Assembly: GCF_900177415.1 (NCBI RefSeq)
Contig: NZ_FXAF01000002.1
Coordinates: 744,001 to 808,000, forward strand
Direction: 5' to 3'
Length of the DNA: 64,000 nucleotides
From: Xaviernesmea oryzae
GTDB taxonomy: Bacteria; Pseudomonadota; Alphaproteobacteria; Rhizobiales; Rhizobiaceae
The notes under the pieces were generated by a model. It was not told where the DNA came from. It saw nothing but the letters and a program-made list of their open reading frames with translations, and made no database searches. Position 1 is the first letter of the stretch. Each line of letters starts with the position of its first letter. Positions 16,290 to 25,622 of this stretch are shown here, piece after piece. The translations under genes and the position numbers were made by a program.

Positions 16290-17420
16290 ATGACGGTCGA
16301 AGCGAACGATCCCGGAATGTCCATTGCGGCGGGCGGCGGCACCTCGTTCCGCCCCCTCCTCGAATGGCTGGCTCGACGCGCCGAGCCTGTAGCGATCGGG
16401 CTCGTGGCGATCCTGATCGGCATGGCGCTTTTCTCCATCTTCATTTTGGTGATCGGCAAGTCGCCGGTCACCCTCTTCCAGCTCATGTACACGGGCGGTT
16501 TCGGAAGCTGGTTCTCGATCCAGAACAGCCTTTCCCGCGCCGCACCCCTCCTGCTGACGGCGCTTTGCGTGGCGCTTCCTGCCCGCCTCGGCCTCGTCAT
16601 CATCGGCGGCGAAGGTGCCGTCGTCCTCGGCGGCGTTGCGGCGGCGGCGATCGTCCTGCCCTTCGTCGGCACCGTCCCGCCCATCCTGCTGTTCGTTTTC
16701 ATGGGCCTCGCCGCCATGCTCGTCGGCGGTATCTGGATCGGGCTCGCCGGGTTTCTCCGCCACTACCGCGGCGTCAACGAGACCATCTCCTCGCTGCTTC
16801 TCGCCTATATCGCGATCGCCCTGATGAACCAGTTCGTCGAGGGGCCGCTGCGCGATCCGGCGAGCCTCAACAAGCCGTCCACGAAGCCGCTGCCTGCCGA
16901 GTACATGATGGGCGACATTCCCGGCATGGACGTCCACTGGGGTCTCGTCATCGGCGTCGTCGCCTGCATCGCCTCCTGGGCGCTGATCGAACTGACGAGC
17001 TACGGTTTTGCGGCCCGCATCTCCGGCGGCAATGTCCGTGCAGCGCAAATTCAAGGATTACCTGTCGGCAAGCTGATTGCCGGCTTCACGGCGGTCGCCG
17101 GCAGTTTCGCGGGCCTCGCAGGCATGATCGAGGTGGCCGCCGTGCAGGGCAGCGCCAATGCCTCGCTCGCCGCCGGCTACGGTTATACCGGCATCCTCGT
17201 CGCCTTCCTCGCCCGCCACAATCCGCTGGCGATCATTCCGGTCGCGATCCTGCTCGGCGGCATCGATGCCTCGGGCGGCCTGATCCAGCGGCGCATGGGC
17301 CTGCCGGATGCCACCGTGCTGGTGCTGCAGGGCACGCTCTTCGTCGTCATCCTCTTCTGCGAGACTTTCTACGGCCGCTTCAGGATCTTCAATCCCGACC
17401 TCTGGAAAAGGAGCCAATGA
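16290..17420 (+). CDS. ABC transporter permease (BMP/nucleoside type), subunit 1
   Basis: A 376-residue polytopic membrane protein of the branched-chain/nucleoside permease family, with the characteristic IIGGEGAVVLGG segment after the second helix and a later LAFLARHNPLAIIPVA-like region (VAFLARHNPLAIIPVAILL). The GGGAGAGGGAGAAG leader supplies the ribosome site. It pairs with the second permease, whose start overlaps its stop, and with the ATPase encoded at 21162. Together with the BMP-type binding protein it should form one importer. Confidence 0.87.
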   Translation: MTVEANDPGMSIAAGGGTSFRPLLEWLARRAEPVAIGLVAILIGMALFSIFILVIGKSPVTLFQLMYTGGFGSWFSIQNSLSRAAPLLLTALCVALPARLGLVIIGGEGAVVLGGVAAAAIVLPFVGTVPPILLFVFMGLAAMLVGGIWIGLAGFLRHYRGVNETISSLLLAYIAIALMNQFVEGPLRDPASLNKPSTKPLPAEYMMGDIPGMDVHWGLVIGVVACIASWALIELTSYGFAARISGGNVRAAQIQGLPVGKLIAGFTAVAGSFAGLAGMIEVAAVQGSANASLAAGYGYTGILVAFLARHNPLAIIPVAILLGGIDASGGLIQRRMGLPDATVLVLQGTLFVVILFCETFYGRFRIFNPDLWKRSQ

Positions 17421-18346
17421 TGGAAGAGACAGGCATCGGCATCTGGGGCGTGCCTCTGGCGATTTTCGCGGGCGCCATCCGCGTCTCCACCCCGTTCATC
17501 TTCGTCTCGCTCGGCGAGACGATCACCGAACGCTCCGGCCGCATCAATCTCGGGCTTGAAGGCACGCTCGTCTTCGGCGCGATGACGGCTTACGCGGTCG
17601 CCGTGCTGACAGGTTCCCCCTGGCTCGGCGTGCTCGCCGCCATGGCAACCGGTTCGGTCTTCGGCGTGATCCACGGCTGGATCTGCAAGTTTCCGAAGGT
17701 CAACGACATCGCGATCGGCATCGCCATGATGCAATTCGGTCTGGGCCTCGCGTTTTTCCTCGGAAAACCATTCATCCAGCCGGCCGCGCCGAAACTGCCC
17801 TCGATCCCGCTCGGAGGCTGGTCAACGGTCCCTCAGGTACAGGCGGCGCTCAACATCAACGTGCTGTTCTTCCTCGGAGCCGCACTGGCGCTTTTCCTCT
17901 TCTGGGCGTTCAGGAACACGCGGATCGGCCTGATCCTGCGTGTCGTCGGCGACAGCACGGATGCGGCCCGGGCCATGGGGATCAATCCGGATACGGTGCG
18001 CTTGCTGGCAACCGCGGCCGGCGGCTCTCTGGCGGCAATCGGCGGCGCCTATCTCTCGCTTTATTATCCGGGCTCCTGGAACGAAGGCATTTCCTCCGGG
18101 CAAGGGTTGATGGCCGTGGCGCTCGTCATCTTCGCCCGCTGGAACCCGATCGGCTGCTTCCTCGCCGCCCTGCTCTTCGGCGGCGCCGGAGCGCTCGGCC
18201 CCGCGCTGCAATCCATCGGCGTCACGCAGGGCTACTACCTCTTCTACGCGGCGCCTTACCTGCTCACCCTCATCATCCTGATCGTCACGTCCTCCCCCAC
18301 CCGCTCGCTGACGGGTGCACCGGGCGCGCTGTCGCTCACGAAATAA
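17420..18346 (+). CDS. ABC transporter permease (BMP/nucleoside type), subunit 2
   Basis: A 308-residue polytopic membrane protein with the family hallmark GETITERSGRINLGLEG near the N-terminus and a C-terminal FARWNPIGCFLAALLFGGAG loop. Two consecutive ATGs at 17417 and 17420 overlap the stop of the preceding permease. AAAAGGAG ends at 17413, so the second ATG has the better spacing. It forms the heterodimeric channel with subunit 1. Confidence 0.87.
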   Translation: MEETGIGIWGVPLAIFAGAIRVSTPFIFVSLGETITERSGRINLGLEGTLVFGAMTAYAVAVLTGSPWLGVLAAMATGSVFGVIHGWICKFPKVNDIAIGIAMMQFGLGLAFFLGKPFIQPAAPKLPSIPLGGWSTVPQVQAALNINVLFFLGAALALFLFWAFRNTRIGLILRVVGDSTDAARAMGINPDTVRLLATAAGGSLAAIGGAYLSLYYPGSWNEGISSGQGLMAVALVIFARWNPIGCFLAALLFGGAGALGPALQSIGVTQGYYLFYAAPYLLTLIILIVTSSPTRSLTGAPGALSLTK

Positions 18347-18358
18347 AGGAGTTTTCCA

Positions 18359-19375
18359 ATGAATGGCTTGGGCGGCCTCAACAAATCCGAACATGGCGTC
18401 GGCATCGGCCTCGTGCAGCTCCAGCTGCCGGTGACCGTCACCAGGGCGGACCTCGCGAGGCAGACGCAGGTAATCGTCGATCTGGTGGCCAAGGCGCGGC
18501 GCAACCAGCCGGGCATGGACCTCGTCGTCTTTCCCGAATACGCGCTGCACGGCCTTTCCATGGACATCAATCCGGAGATCATGTGCACGCTCGACGGGCC
18601 GGAGGTCGCAGCCTTCAAAAAGGCCTGCAGGGACAACGCGATCTGGGGCTGCTTCTCGATCATGGAGCTGAATCCCGGCGGCATGCCCTATAATTCCGGC
18701 ATCGTCATCGACGACCGGGGGGAGCTCAAGCTCTATTATCGCAAGATGCATCCCTGGGTGCCGGTCGAGCCCTGGGAACCGGGCGATCTCGGCATCCCGG
18801 TGATCGACGGTCCGAAGGGCGCCAAGCTCGCGCTGATCATCTGCCATGACGGCATGTTCCCGGAAATGGCCCGCGAATGTGCCTACAAGGGCGCCGAGAT
18901 CATGATCCGCACCGCCGGCTATACGGCGCCGATCCGCGAAGCCTGGCGCTTCACCAATCAGTCGAACGCCTTCTGCAACCTCATGGTCACGGCAAGCGTG
19001 TGCATGTGCGGTTCGGACGGCACGTTCGATTCCATGGGCGAAGGCATGATCTGCAATTTCGACGGCACGATCATCGCTCACGGCACGTCCGGCCGGGTCA
19101 ACGAGATCATCACCGCCGAGGTGCGCCCCGATCTGGTACGCGAGGCGCGGCGCGGCTGGGGCGTCGAGAACAACATCTACCAGTTCGGCCATCGCGGCTA
19201 CGTGGCCGTCGCCGGCGGTGCGGGCGATGCGCCCTACAGCTACATGCACGATCTCGTGGCCGGCAAATACCGCCTGCCCTGGGAGGCGCATGTGAAGGTG
19301 ACCGACGGCACGTCCTGCGGTTTCGACAAGCCCGTACGCCGTTACGGCGAAGCCCTCAAACCTGCTGCCGAATAG
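18359..19375 (+). CDS. Formamidase-type nitrilase-superfamily hydrolase (AmiF-like)
   Basis: A 338-residue carbon-nitrogen hydrolase. The Glu-Lys-Cys triad is visible at E60 (VVFPEYAL), K129 (LYYRKMHPW) and C162 (LIICHDGM). Long stretches match the Helicobacter formamidase AmiF as I recall it ([37 protein letters not shown]-like [11 protein letters not shown]), and E60 is at the same residue number. Formamidase converts formamide to formate and ammonia. It sits between the importer permeases and biuret hydrolase, so a related small amide could be the true substrate. Formate would link this operon to the C1 genes elsewhere in the window. Confidence 0.82.
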   Translation: MNGLGGLNKSEHGVGIGLVQLQLPVTVTRADLARQTQVIVDLVAKARRNQPGMDLVVFPEYALHGLSMDINPEIMCTLDGPEVAAFKKACRDNAIWGCFSIMELNPGGMPYNSGIVIDDRGELKLYYRKMHPWVPVEPWEPGDLGIPVIDGPKGAKLALIICHDGMFPEMARECAYKGAEIMIRTAGYTAPIREAWRFTNQSNAFCNLMVTASVCMCGSDGTFDSMGEGMICNFDGTIIAHGTSGRVNEIITAEVRPDLVREARRGWGVENNIYQFGHRGYVAVAGGAGDAPYSYMHDLVAGKYRLPWEAHVKVTDGTSCGFDKPVRRYGEALKPAAE

Positions 19376-19403
19376 GTCGGCTCGCGAAACAGGAGAAAAG
19401 ACG

Positions 19404-20105
19404 ATGGACGCGATGGCCGAGACCAAAGGGCATTTTATCGACGCCGATCCCTATCCGTGGCCCTATAACGGCAAGCTGAGGCCAGACAACACGGCGCTGA
19501 TCATCATCGACATGCAGACCGACTTCTGCGGCAAGGGCGGCTATGTCGACCACATGGGCTACGACCTCTCGCTCGTTCAGGCGCCGATCGAGCCGATCAG
19601 ACAGGTCCTCTCCGCCATGCGCGGAAAAGGCTACCACATCATCCACACCCGCGAGGGCCATCGCCCGGACCTCGCCGACCTGCCGGCCAACAAGCGCTGG
19701 CGCTCGCAGCGCATCAATGCCGGCATCGGCGATCCCGGCCCCTGCGGCCGAATCCTGGTGCGCGGCGAGCCCGGCTGGGACATCATTCCGGAACTCTATC
19801 CGATCGAAGGCGAGGCGATCATCGACAAGCCGGGCAAGGGCTCGTTCTGCGCCACCGACCTCGAACTGATCCTCAACCAGAAGCGCATCGAGAACATCAT
19901 CCTGACCGGTATTACGACCGACGTCTGCGTCTCCACCACCATGCGCGAGGCGAACGACCGAGGCTTCGAATGTCTGCTCTTGGAAGACTGCTGTGGCGCG
20001 ACCGACTACGGCAACCACCTCGCCGCGATCAAGATGGTGAAGATGCAAGGGGGCGTCTTCGGTTCGGTTTCCAATTCCAAGGCACTGATCGAGGCCCTGC
20101 CCTGA
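19404..20105 (+). CDS. biuH: Biuret amidohydrolase (isochorismatase-like cysteine hydrolase)
   Basis: A 233-residue cytoplasmic hydrolase that converts biuret to allophanate and ammonia. The catalytic triad occupies the positions reported for Rhizobium leguminosarum BiuH: D36 ([10 protein letters not shown]), K142 ([10 protein letters not shown]) and C175 ([10 protein letters not shown]). The N-terminal stretch [13 protein letters not shown] and the RWRSQR segment also fit that enzyme. AGGAGAAAAG precedes the ATG. It overlaps the next gene by one base. In the pathway it acts between cyanuric acid hydrolase (next gene) and allophanate hydrolase (23723). Confidence 0.92.
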   Translation: MDAMAETKGHFIDADPYPWPYNGKLRPDNTALIIIDMQTDFCGKGGYVDHMGYDLSLVQAPIEPIRQVLSAMRGKGYHIIHTREGHRPDLADLPANKRWRSQRINAGIGDPGPCGRILVRGEPGWDIIPELYPIEGEAIIDKPGKGSFCATDLELILNQKRIENIILTGITTDVCVSTTMREANDRGFECLLLEDCCGATDYGNHLAAIKMVKMQGGVFGSVSNSKALIEALP

Positions 20106-21160
20106 TGCCGTCCTTGCGTGCCCATGTCTATCGCGTGCCCGCCGACGGGCCGGATGACGTCTCCGGCGTCGAGGCGCTGTTCGCCGCCGGGCTGAAGCCG
20201 CAACACGTCGTCGCCGTCCTCGGCAAGACGGAGGGCAACGGCTGCGTCAACGATTTCACCCGCGGCTATGCCACGCGCAGCTTCGAGAGCCTGTTCGCGC
20301 GCCATGGCGTCGAGGGCGTCTCGCTCGTCATGTCCGGCGGCACGGAGGGTGCGCTGTCGCCGCACTGGACCGTCTTTGCCCGCGAAGCCAGCGATGCGCC
20401 GGCCGAACGCGCGCTTGCCATCGGCACCGCCCGCACCCCGGCGCTTCCTGCCCGTCATCTCGGCCGGCGCGAGCAGGTTCTGCTGGTCGCCGAGGGCGTC
20501 AGGGCTGCGATGAGGGATGCCGGCATCGACAATCCTTCCGACGTGCATTTCGTGCAGATCAAATGCCCGCTCCTGACGCTTTCCCGCATCGCCGCCGCCG
20601 AGGCCGCCGGCGAAACCGTCGCAACCCGCGACACGCTGAAATCCATGGGCCTGTCGCGCGGCGCATCGGCGCTCGGCGTGGCCGTGGCGCTTGGCGAAGC
20701 GGATCCGGAGACGATGGCGGATGAGGATATCTGCACACGCTACGACCTCTTTTCCCGCTGCGCCTCCACATCGGCCGGCGTCGAACTGACCGACCACGAG
20801 ATCGTCGTGCTCGGCATGGGCGCAGGCTGGTCCGGCCCGCTGTCGATCGACCACGCCGTCATGCGGAATGCCATCGATTCCGCCTCCGTTCGCCAGGCCC
20901 GCGACCGCCTGCCCGAAAGGGCACGGCTGATGGCGGTGCTTGCCAAGGCCGAACCCGATCCGTCCGGCAAGATCGCCGGCCGCCGCCACACAATGCTGGA
21001 CGATTCCGATATTTCCGGCACGCGCCATGCCCGCGCCTTCGTCGGCGGTGTTCTGGCCGGTCTCTTCGGCATGACCGACCTCTATGTCTCGGGCGGCGCC
21101 GAACACCAGGGACCCTCCGGCGGCGGTCCCGTCGCCATCATCGTCGAAAAGGAGAGTTGA
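20105..21160 (+). CDS. atzD: Cyanuric acid amidohydrolase (AtzD/barbiturase family)
   Basis: A 351-residue ring-opening amidohydrolase. It hydrolyses cyanuric acid to 1-carboxybiuret, which can lose CO2 to give biuret. The threefold internal repeat is visible through its serine motifs: MSGGTEGALSPH, SMGLSRGASALGVAVAL and SGGAEHQGPSGGGPVAI, each preceded by a Lys-containing segment (LGKTEGNGCVNDFTRGY, VQIKCPLL, LAKAEPDPSGKIAGRRH). The length fits the family. Barbiturase is the main alternative, but the biuret and allophanate hydrolase neighbours favour cyanuric acid. Start and stop overlap or abut the neighbours. Confidence 0.9.
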   Translation: MPSLRAHVYRVPADGPDDVSGVEALFAAGLKPQHVVAVLGKTEGNGCVNDFTRGYATRSFESLFARHGVEGVSLVMSGGTEGALSPHWTVFAREASDAPAERALAIGTARTPALPARHLGRREQVLLVAEGVRAAMRDAGIDNPSDVHFVQIKCPLLTLSRIAAAEAAGETVATRDTLKSMGLSRGASALGVAVALGEADPETMADEDICTRYDLFSRCASTSAGVELTDHEIVVLGMGAGWSGPLSIDHAVMRNAIDSASVRQARDRLPERARLMAVLAKAEPDPSGKIAGRRHTMLDDSDISGTRHARAFVGGVLAGLFGMTDLYVSGGAEHQGPSGGGPVAIIVEKES

Positions 21161-21161
21161 C

Positions 21162-22712
21162 GTGAACACCGTCCGCGATACGCCCCTCCCGCAGACCGGC
21201 AAGGCGGTCGGCATCGAGACGCTTGGCATGACCATGCGTTTCGGCAGCTTCACTGCTCTGGATAATGTCTCGATCAGCGTACCGGCCGGTTCGTTCCATG
21301 CGCTGCTCGGCGAAAACGGCGCGGGAAAATCGACGCTCGTCAAATGCATCATGGGCTTCTATCACGCGACCTCCGGCTCGCTCTCGGTCGACGGCCGCGA
21401 GGTGGCGATCGCCTCGCCCAGGAACGCAGCGACCTATGGGCTCGGCATGGTCTACCAGCATTTCACGCTGGTTCCCTCCCTGACCGGGGCGGAAAACCTC
21501 GTCATCAGCCGCGCCGAGGTGCCCGCCGTCATCAACTGGGCGAAGGAGCGCAAGGAACTCGCCGCGTTCATGGGGCGCATGCCGTTCAAGATCCCGCTCG
21601 ATCGTCCGGTGAGCGAGCTTGCGGCCGGCGAAAAGCAGAAGCTGGAAATCGTCAAGCAGCTCTATCTCGGCCGCTCCTTCCTCGTGCTCGACGAGCCGAC
21701 CTCGGTGCTGACGCCCGCCGAAGCCGACGAAATGCTCGGTCTGGTGCGCGGCATGACCGAGCGCGGCCAGCTGACCGTGCTGATGATCTCCCACAAATTC
21801 CACGAGGTGACCAAGTTCACCGACGCGGTGTCGATCCTGCGCCGCGGAAAACTGGTCGGCACCGGCAGGATCGGCGAGCTTTCCACCGCCGACATGGCGG
21901 CGATGATGATCGGCGACGTGAAGCTCGCCGAGCTCGACAGCCGCCTGCCCGTGCCGGATACGGCAAAGCCCGTCCTGAAGGTCAGCCGGGTCAAGGCGCC
22001 GGATCGCTCCGGCCTCAAGACGATCGAGATCGAGGACCTGACGGTGCGCTCCGGCGAGATCGTCGGCATCGCCGGCATTTCCGGCAACGGCCAGAAGGAG
22101 CTCACCGAAATCCTCGCCGGCCAACGTCCGGCCGATACGGGCCGCGTCGTCGTCAACGGCGGGACCTATGGCGCAACGCGTCCGGAGACCCGCAGGAACA
22201 ACGTCCGCTTCATCCCGGAAGAGCCGCTGCAGAACGCCTGCGCGCCGAAGATGACGGTGGGCGAGAATCTCGCCTTCCGCACCTTCGACCTCAAACCGGA
22301 CGGCAAGGACGCGATCTGGCTCTCCAAGCGCGCAATGAAGAAACGCGCGGCCGCACTCATCTCCGATTTCAAGGTGAAGACGGCATCCTCGTCTTCGCCG
22401 ATCGCAGCACTTTCCGGCGGCAACGTGCAGCGCGCCGTGCTGGCCCGCGAGCTGACCGGCAAGGTCGATCTGCTGATCGTCTCCAACCCCTGTTTCGGCC
22501 TCGATTTCTCGGCCGTGGCGGAAATCCGCGCCCGCATCATGAAGGCCCGCAACTCGGGAACGGCCGTGCTGCTGCTCTCCGAAGACCTCGACGAACTGCT
22601 GGAAATGTCCGACCGCATCATGATCATTTCCGAGGGCAAGCTCGTCTACGAGACGTCGGCGCGCGGGGCGGATATCGGCGTGATCGGCGCCCATATGGCG
22701 GGGCATCACTGA
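21162..22712 (+). CDS. ABC transporter ATP-binding protein, two nucleotide-binding domains
   Basis: A 516-residue double ATPase of the sugar/nucleoside (BMP partner) type. Domain 1 has Walker [11 protein letters not shown]-loop [10 protein letters not shown] and Walker [12 protein letters not shown]. Its signature is [12 protein letters not shown]. Domain 2 has a degenerate Walker A ([10 protein letters not shown]), signature [15 protein letters not shown] and a Walker B-like [12 protein letters not shown] where the Glu is replaced. The degeneracy is normal for this group. The GTG at 21162 has AAAAGGAGAG upstream. It energises the importer formed by the binding protein and permeases at 15142-18346, although hydrolase genes are interleaved. 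Confidence 0.9.
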   Translation: MNTVRDTPLPQTGKAVGIETLGMTMRFGSFTALDNVSISVPAGSFHALLGENGAGKSTLVKCIMGFYHATSGSLSVDGREVAIASPRNAATYGLGMVYQHFTLVPSLTGAENLVISRAEVPAVINWAKERKELAAFMGRMPFKIPLDRPVSELAAGEKQKLEIVKQLYLGRSFLVLDEPTSVLTPAEADEMLGLVRGMTERGQLTVLMISHKFHEVTKFTDAVSILRRGKLVGTGRIGELSTADMAAMMIGDVKLAELDSRLPVPDTAKPVLKVSRVKAPDRSGLKTIEIEDLTVRSGEIVGIAGISGNGQKELTEILAGQRPADTGRVVVNGGTYGATRPETRRNNVRFIPEEPLQNACAPKMTVGENLAFRTFDLKPDGKDAIWLSKRAMKKRAAALISDFKVKTASSSSPIAALSGGNVQRAVLARELTGKVDLLIVSNPCFGLDFSAVAEIRARIMKARNSGTAVLLLSEDLDELLEMSDRIMIISEGKLVYETSARGADIGVIGAHMAGHH

Positions 22713-23380
22713 TGGCCGGGATCAAGGCGGAACCTTTCACCTTTCCGGCGAGGCCCAGGGAACTGGCGCTGATCGTCATCGACATGCAGCGGGATTTCGC
22801 GGAGCCCGGCGGGTTCGGCGCAAGCCTCGGCAATGATGTGAGCCGCATCGCCAGGATCGTGCCGGACGTCAAGCGCCTGATCGAGAGCTTTCGCGCCGCC
22901 GGCCTGCCGGTCATCCATACGATGGAATGCCACCGCCCGGACCTTTCCGACCTGCCGCTCTCAAAACGTAATCGCGGCAACCCCTCGCTCCGGATCGGCG
23001 ATGAAGGCCCGATGGGGCGCATCCTGATCTCCGGCGAGCCGGGGACGGCGATCTTACCGGAGCTGGCACCGGCCGATGGGGAAGTGGTGATCGAAAAGCC
23101 CGGCAAGGGCGCCTTCTACGCGACCGAGCTTGGCGACGTGCTGAAGAAAAAGGGCATCACGCAGCTCGTCTTCGCGGGCGTCACGACGGAAGTCTGCGTC
23201 CAGACCACGATGCGCGAGGCCAACGACCGGGGTTACGAATGCCTTCTCGCCGAAGAGGCGACGGAGAGCTATTTTCCTGAGTTCAAGGCGGCGGCCATCG
23301 CCATGATCCGGGCGCAAGGCGCGATCGTCGGCTGGACCGCCGATGTGGACGACATTCTGGAGGCGATAGCCCATGCCTGA
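22712..23380 (+). CDS. Second isochorismatase-family hydrolase, probable triuret hydrolase (TrtA-like)
   Basis: A 222-residue cysteine hydrolase related to BiuH but clearly distinct. The triad is D24 ([17 protein letters not shown]), K129 ([15 protein letters not shown]) and C162 ([14 protein letters not shown]). The AEPGGFG and GNDVSRI region matches the triuret hydrolases described beside biuret hydrolases. Triuret hydrolase yields carboxybiuret or biuret and ammonia. The start overlaps the ATPase stop by one base. An alternative is a ureidoacrylate-type or other amide hydrolase. Confidence 0.7.
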   Translation: MAGIKAEPFTFPARPRELALIVIDMQRDFAEPGGFGASLGNDVSRIARIVPDVKRLIESFRAAGLPVIHTMECHRPDLSDLPLSKRNRGNPSLRIGDEGPMGRILISGEPGTAILPELAPADGEVVIEKPGKGAFYATELGDVLKKKGITQLVFAGVTTEVCVQTTMREANDRGYECLLAEEATESYFPEFKAAAIAMIRAQGAIVGWTADVDDILEAIAHA

Positions 23381-23726
23381 ATCGACCCGCGAACTCCTGA
23401 CATCGGGAGGCTGGAAGGATTTGGAATTCGGCCCCTTCCGTGATGAAGTGACGATCCACTGGATCAGGCCGTTCGAGGACGACCAGCCGGGCGTGGCGCT
23501 TCTGAAATACGAGGCCGGCGCATCCGTGCCGCGCCACCGGCATGAAGGGCTTGAGACCATCCTGGTGCTCGACGGCGTGCAGTCCGACGAGGCCGGCGAC
23601 TACGGCCGCGGTAGCTACATCGTCAACGCGCCCGGAACGGAACACTCCGTCTGGAGCGATACCGGCTGCGTCGTACTGATCCAGTGGGACCGGCCCGTGA
23701 AAATACTGGAAGAGGAAATCGCATGA
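23373..23726 (+). CDS. Small cupin-domain protein
   Basis: A 117-residue single-domain cupin of the ChrR-like type. The metal motif is visible as [16 protein letters not shown], with the second histidine in [10 protein letters not shown]. It overlaps the preceding hydrolase by 8 bp and the allophanate hydrolase by 4 bp, so it is part of the operon. It may be a metal-dependent accessory enzyme or an intermediate sensor. The reaction is unknown. Confidence 0.75.
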   Translation: MPESTRELLTSGGWKDLEFGPFRDEVTIHWIRPFEDDQPGVALLKYEAGASVPRHRHEGLETILVLDGVQSDEAGDYGRGSYIVNAPGTEHSVWSDTGCVVLIQWDRPVKILEEEIA

Positions 23727-25555
23727 GCCTGAAGACACCCGCGTTTGATATCGCCTCGCTGCGCACGTTCTACCGCGGCGGCGGCAGCGTCGCCGATATC
23801 GTGGAGGCCGTCTTCGCGCGCATTGCGGAGGTGAACGATGCCGGCATCTTCATCCACCTGGCGGAAAAAGCTGCGGTCCTCGCGGAAGCGGCGAAACTCG
23901 GCGCCTTCGATCCGGAAAAGCCGCTCTGGGGCATCCCTTTCGCTGTGAAAGACAATATCGACGTCGCGGGCATGCCGACCACCGCGGCCTGCCCGGACTA
24001 TGCCTATAGACCGGAAAGGGACGCGACCGTCGTCCGGCTTCTGAGAGGGGCCGGCGCGCTCGTCATCGGCAAGACCAATCTCGACCAGTTCGCCACCGGC
24101 CTGGTCGGTGTGCGTTCACCCTATCCGATCCCCAAGAACGCGATCGATCCGAAACTGGTGCCCGGCGGCTCTTCCTCCGGCTCGGCGGCGGCGACGGCGC
24201 AAGGCATCGTCAGCTTCGCGCTCGGCACCGATACCGCCGGCTCGGGCCGCATTCCCGCCGGACTCAACAACATCGTCGGGCTGAAGCCGAGCGTCGGCGC
24301 GCTTTCGGCGACAGGCGTCATTCCTGCCTGCCGGACGCTCGATTGCGTCTCCGTCTTCGCGCTGACGGCGGATGACGCGTGGGCCGTCTTCTCCGTCGCA
24401 TCGGAATACGACGAGGCCGACGCCTATTCGAAATCCATTCCGGCAACCGGCTTCGGCTCGGCTCCACCGGTTCTCACCATCGGCGTGCCTGCGAGAGCCG
24501 ACCGGCAATTCTTCGGCGATACGCTGATGGAAGCCGCCTATGACGACGCGCTGTCCACTCTCGCAAGGCTCGGCCACAAGCTGGTCGAGATGCCCTTCGG
24601 CGATTTTTACAGGGTTGCCAACCTGCTCTACGAGGGCGCCTGGGTGGCCGAACGTTACGCTGCTGTGAAAGATTTCTTCGATACCAAGGAAGAGAGCTTT
24701 CACCCGGTAACACGCAAGATCTATGGGGGCGCGAAAGCGCTCTCCGCCGCCGATGCCTTCAACGGCTTCTATGCACTGCAGGCTTTGAAAAGGAAGCTGG
24801 CGCCGCTGATCGCCTCGGTCGACCTCTTCTGCGTGCCGACCGCGCCGTCGCATTACACCGTCGCCAATCTGGAAGCCGAACCGATCCGGGAAAACTCCCG
24901 TCTCGGGACCTATACCAACTTCGTCAACCTGCTCGACATGTGCGGCATCGCGGTACCGACCGGCAGCCGCGCCGATGGTCTTCCGGCCAGCGTCACCCTT
25001 CTCGCCCCCTCGGGCCGCGATGGTCTGACGGCGACGATCGCCCGCGACCTGCACCAGGCAAGCGGCGTGACGCTCGGCGCCACCGGCTGGCCCCTCCCCG
25101 CCTCTGCTCAAAGTCTCCCGACGTCCGACGACCGCGACCTGATCGATATCGTCGTGGTCGGAGCGCACCTCTCCGGCATGCCGCTCAACCACCAGCTCAC
25201 GGAGCTTGACGGAAAGTTCTCCCGCGTGGCCCAAACCTCGGCCGCCTACAAGCTCTACGCGCTCGCCGGCACCGTGCCGCCGAAACCGGGCATGATCCGC
25301 GTCGAGGAAGGCGAGGGCGGTGAAATCGAGGTGGAAGTCTGGAAACTGACGCCGGCGGCCTTCGGACTGTTCGTCGCCGCCATCCCCGCACCGCTCGGCA
25401 TCGGAACGGTCATGCTCTCCGACGGCACTTCGGCAAAGGGTTTTCTCGCCGAGCCGCTGGCGCTCGAAGGAGCACTCGACATTACAAGCTATGGCGGCTG
25501 GCGGGCCTATCTGAAGGAGCTTTCGTCGCTTCAAAGAGTCGGCAAGACCGGCTGA
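23723..25555 (+). CDS. atzF: Allophanate hydrolase (AtzF type)
   Basis: A 610-residue amidase-signature enzyme that converts allophanate to ammonia and CO2. The Ser-cisSer-Lys triad is visible as K76 (FAVKDNIDVAG), S150-S152 region (GGSSSGSAAA) and S174 (TDTAGSGRIPAG). A C-terminal domain (about 460-600, VVVGAHLSGMPLNHQL, GEIEVEVWKL) is characteristic of allophanate hydrolases and absent from plain amidases. The length is close to Pseudomonas AtzF. The ATG overlaps the cupin stop. This is the last step of the cyanuric acid to ammonia route and the last gene of the operon. Confidence 0.92.
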   Translation: MSLKTPAFDIASLRTFYRGGGSVADIVEAVFARIAEVNDAGIFIHLAEKAAVLAEAAKLGAFDPEKPLWGIPFAVKDNIDVAGMPTTAACPDYAYRPERDATVVRLLRGAGALVIGKTNLDQFATGLVGVRSPYPIPKNAIDPKLVPGGSSSGSAAATAQGIVSFALGTDTAGSGRIPAGLNNIVGLKPSVGALSATGVIPACRTLDCVSVFALTADDAWAVFSVASEYDEADAYSKSIPATGFGSAPPVLTIGVPARADRQFFGDTLMEAAYDDALSTLARLGHKLVEMPFGDFYRVANLLYEGAWVAERYAAVKDFFDTKEESFHPVTRKIYGGAKALSAADAFNGFYALQALKRKLAPLIASVDLFCVPTAPSHYTVANLEAEPIRENSRLGTYTNFVNLLDMCGIAVPTGSRADGLPASVTLLAPSGRDGLTATIARDLHQASGVTLGATGWPLPASAQSLPTSDDRDLIDIVVVGAHLSGMPLNHQLTELDGKFSRVAQTSAAYKLYALAGTVPPKPGMIRVEEGEGGEIEVEVWKLTPAAFGLFVAAIPAPLGIGTVMLSDGTSAKGFLAEPLALEGALDITSYGGWRAYLKELSSLQRVGKTG

Positions 25556-25557
25556 GG

Positions 25558-25600
25558 GCCGTATCGGGCAGCAGCATGCGGCCGCATGTTCTCTTACGGC
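25558..25600. terminator. Palindromic hairpin between convergent operons
   Basis: An outer stem gccgta/tacggc (25558-25563 and 25595-25600) encloses a perfect 14-bp palindrome, catgcggccgcatg (25575-25588). It fills the 67-bp gap between converging atzF and pqqE. There is no T-tract. A bidirectional termination role is inferred from position. Confidence 0.4.
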
Positions 25601-25622
25601 TCCACATGGACGCCGAGGACAT

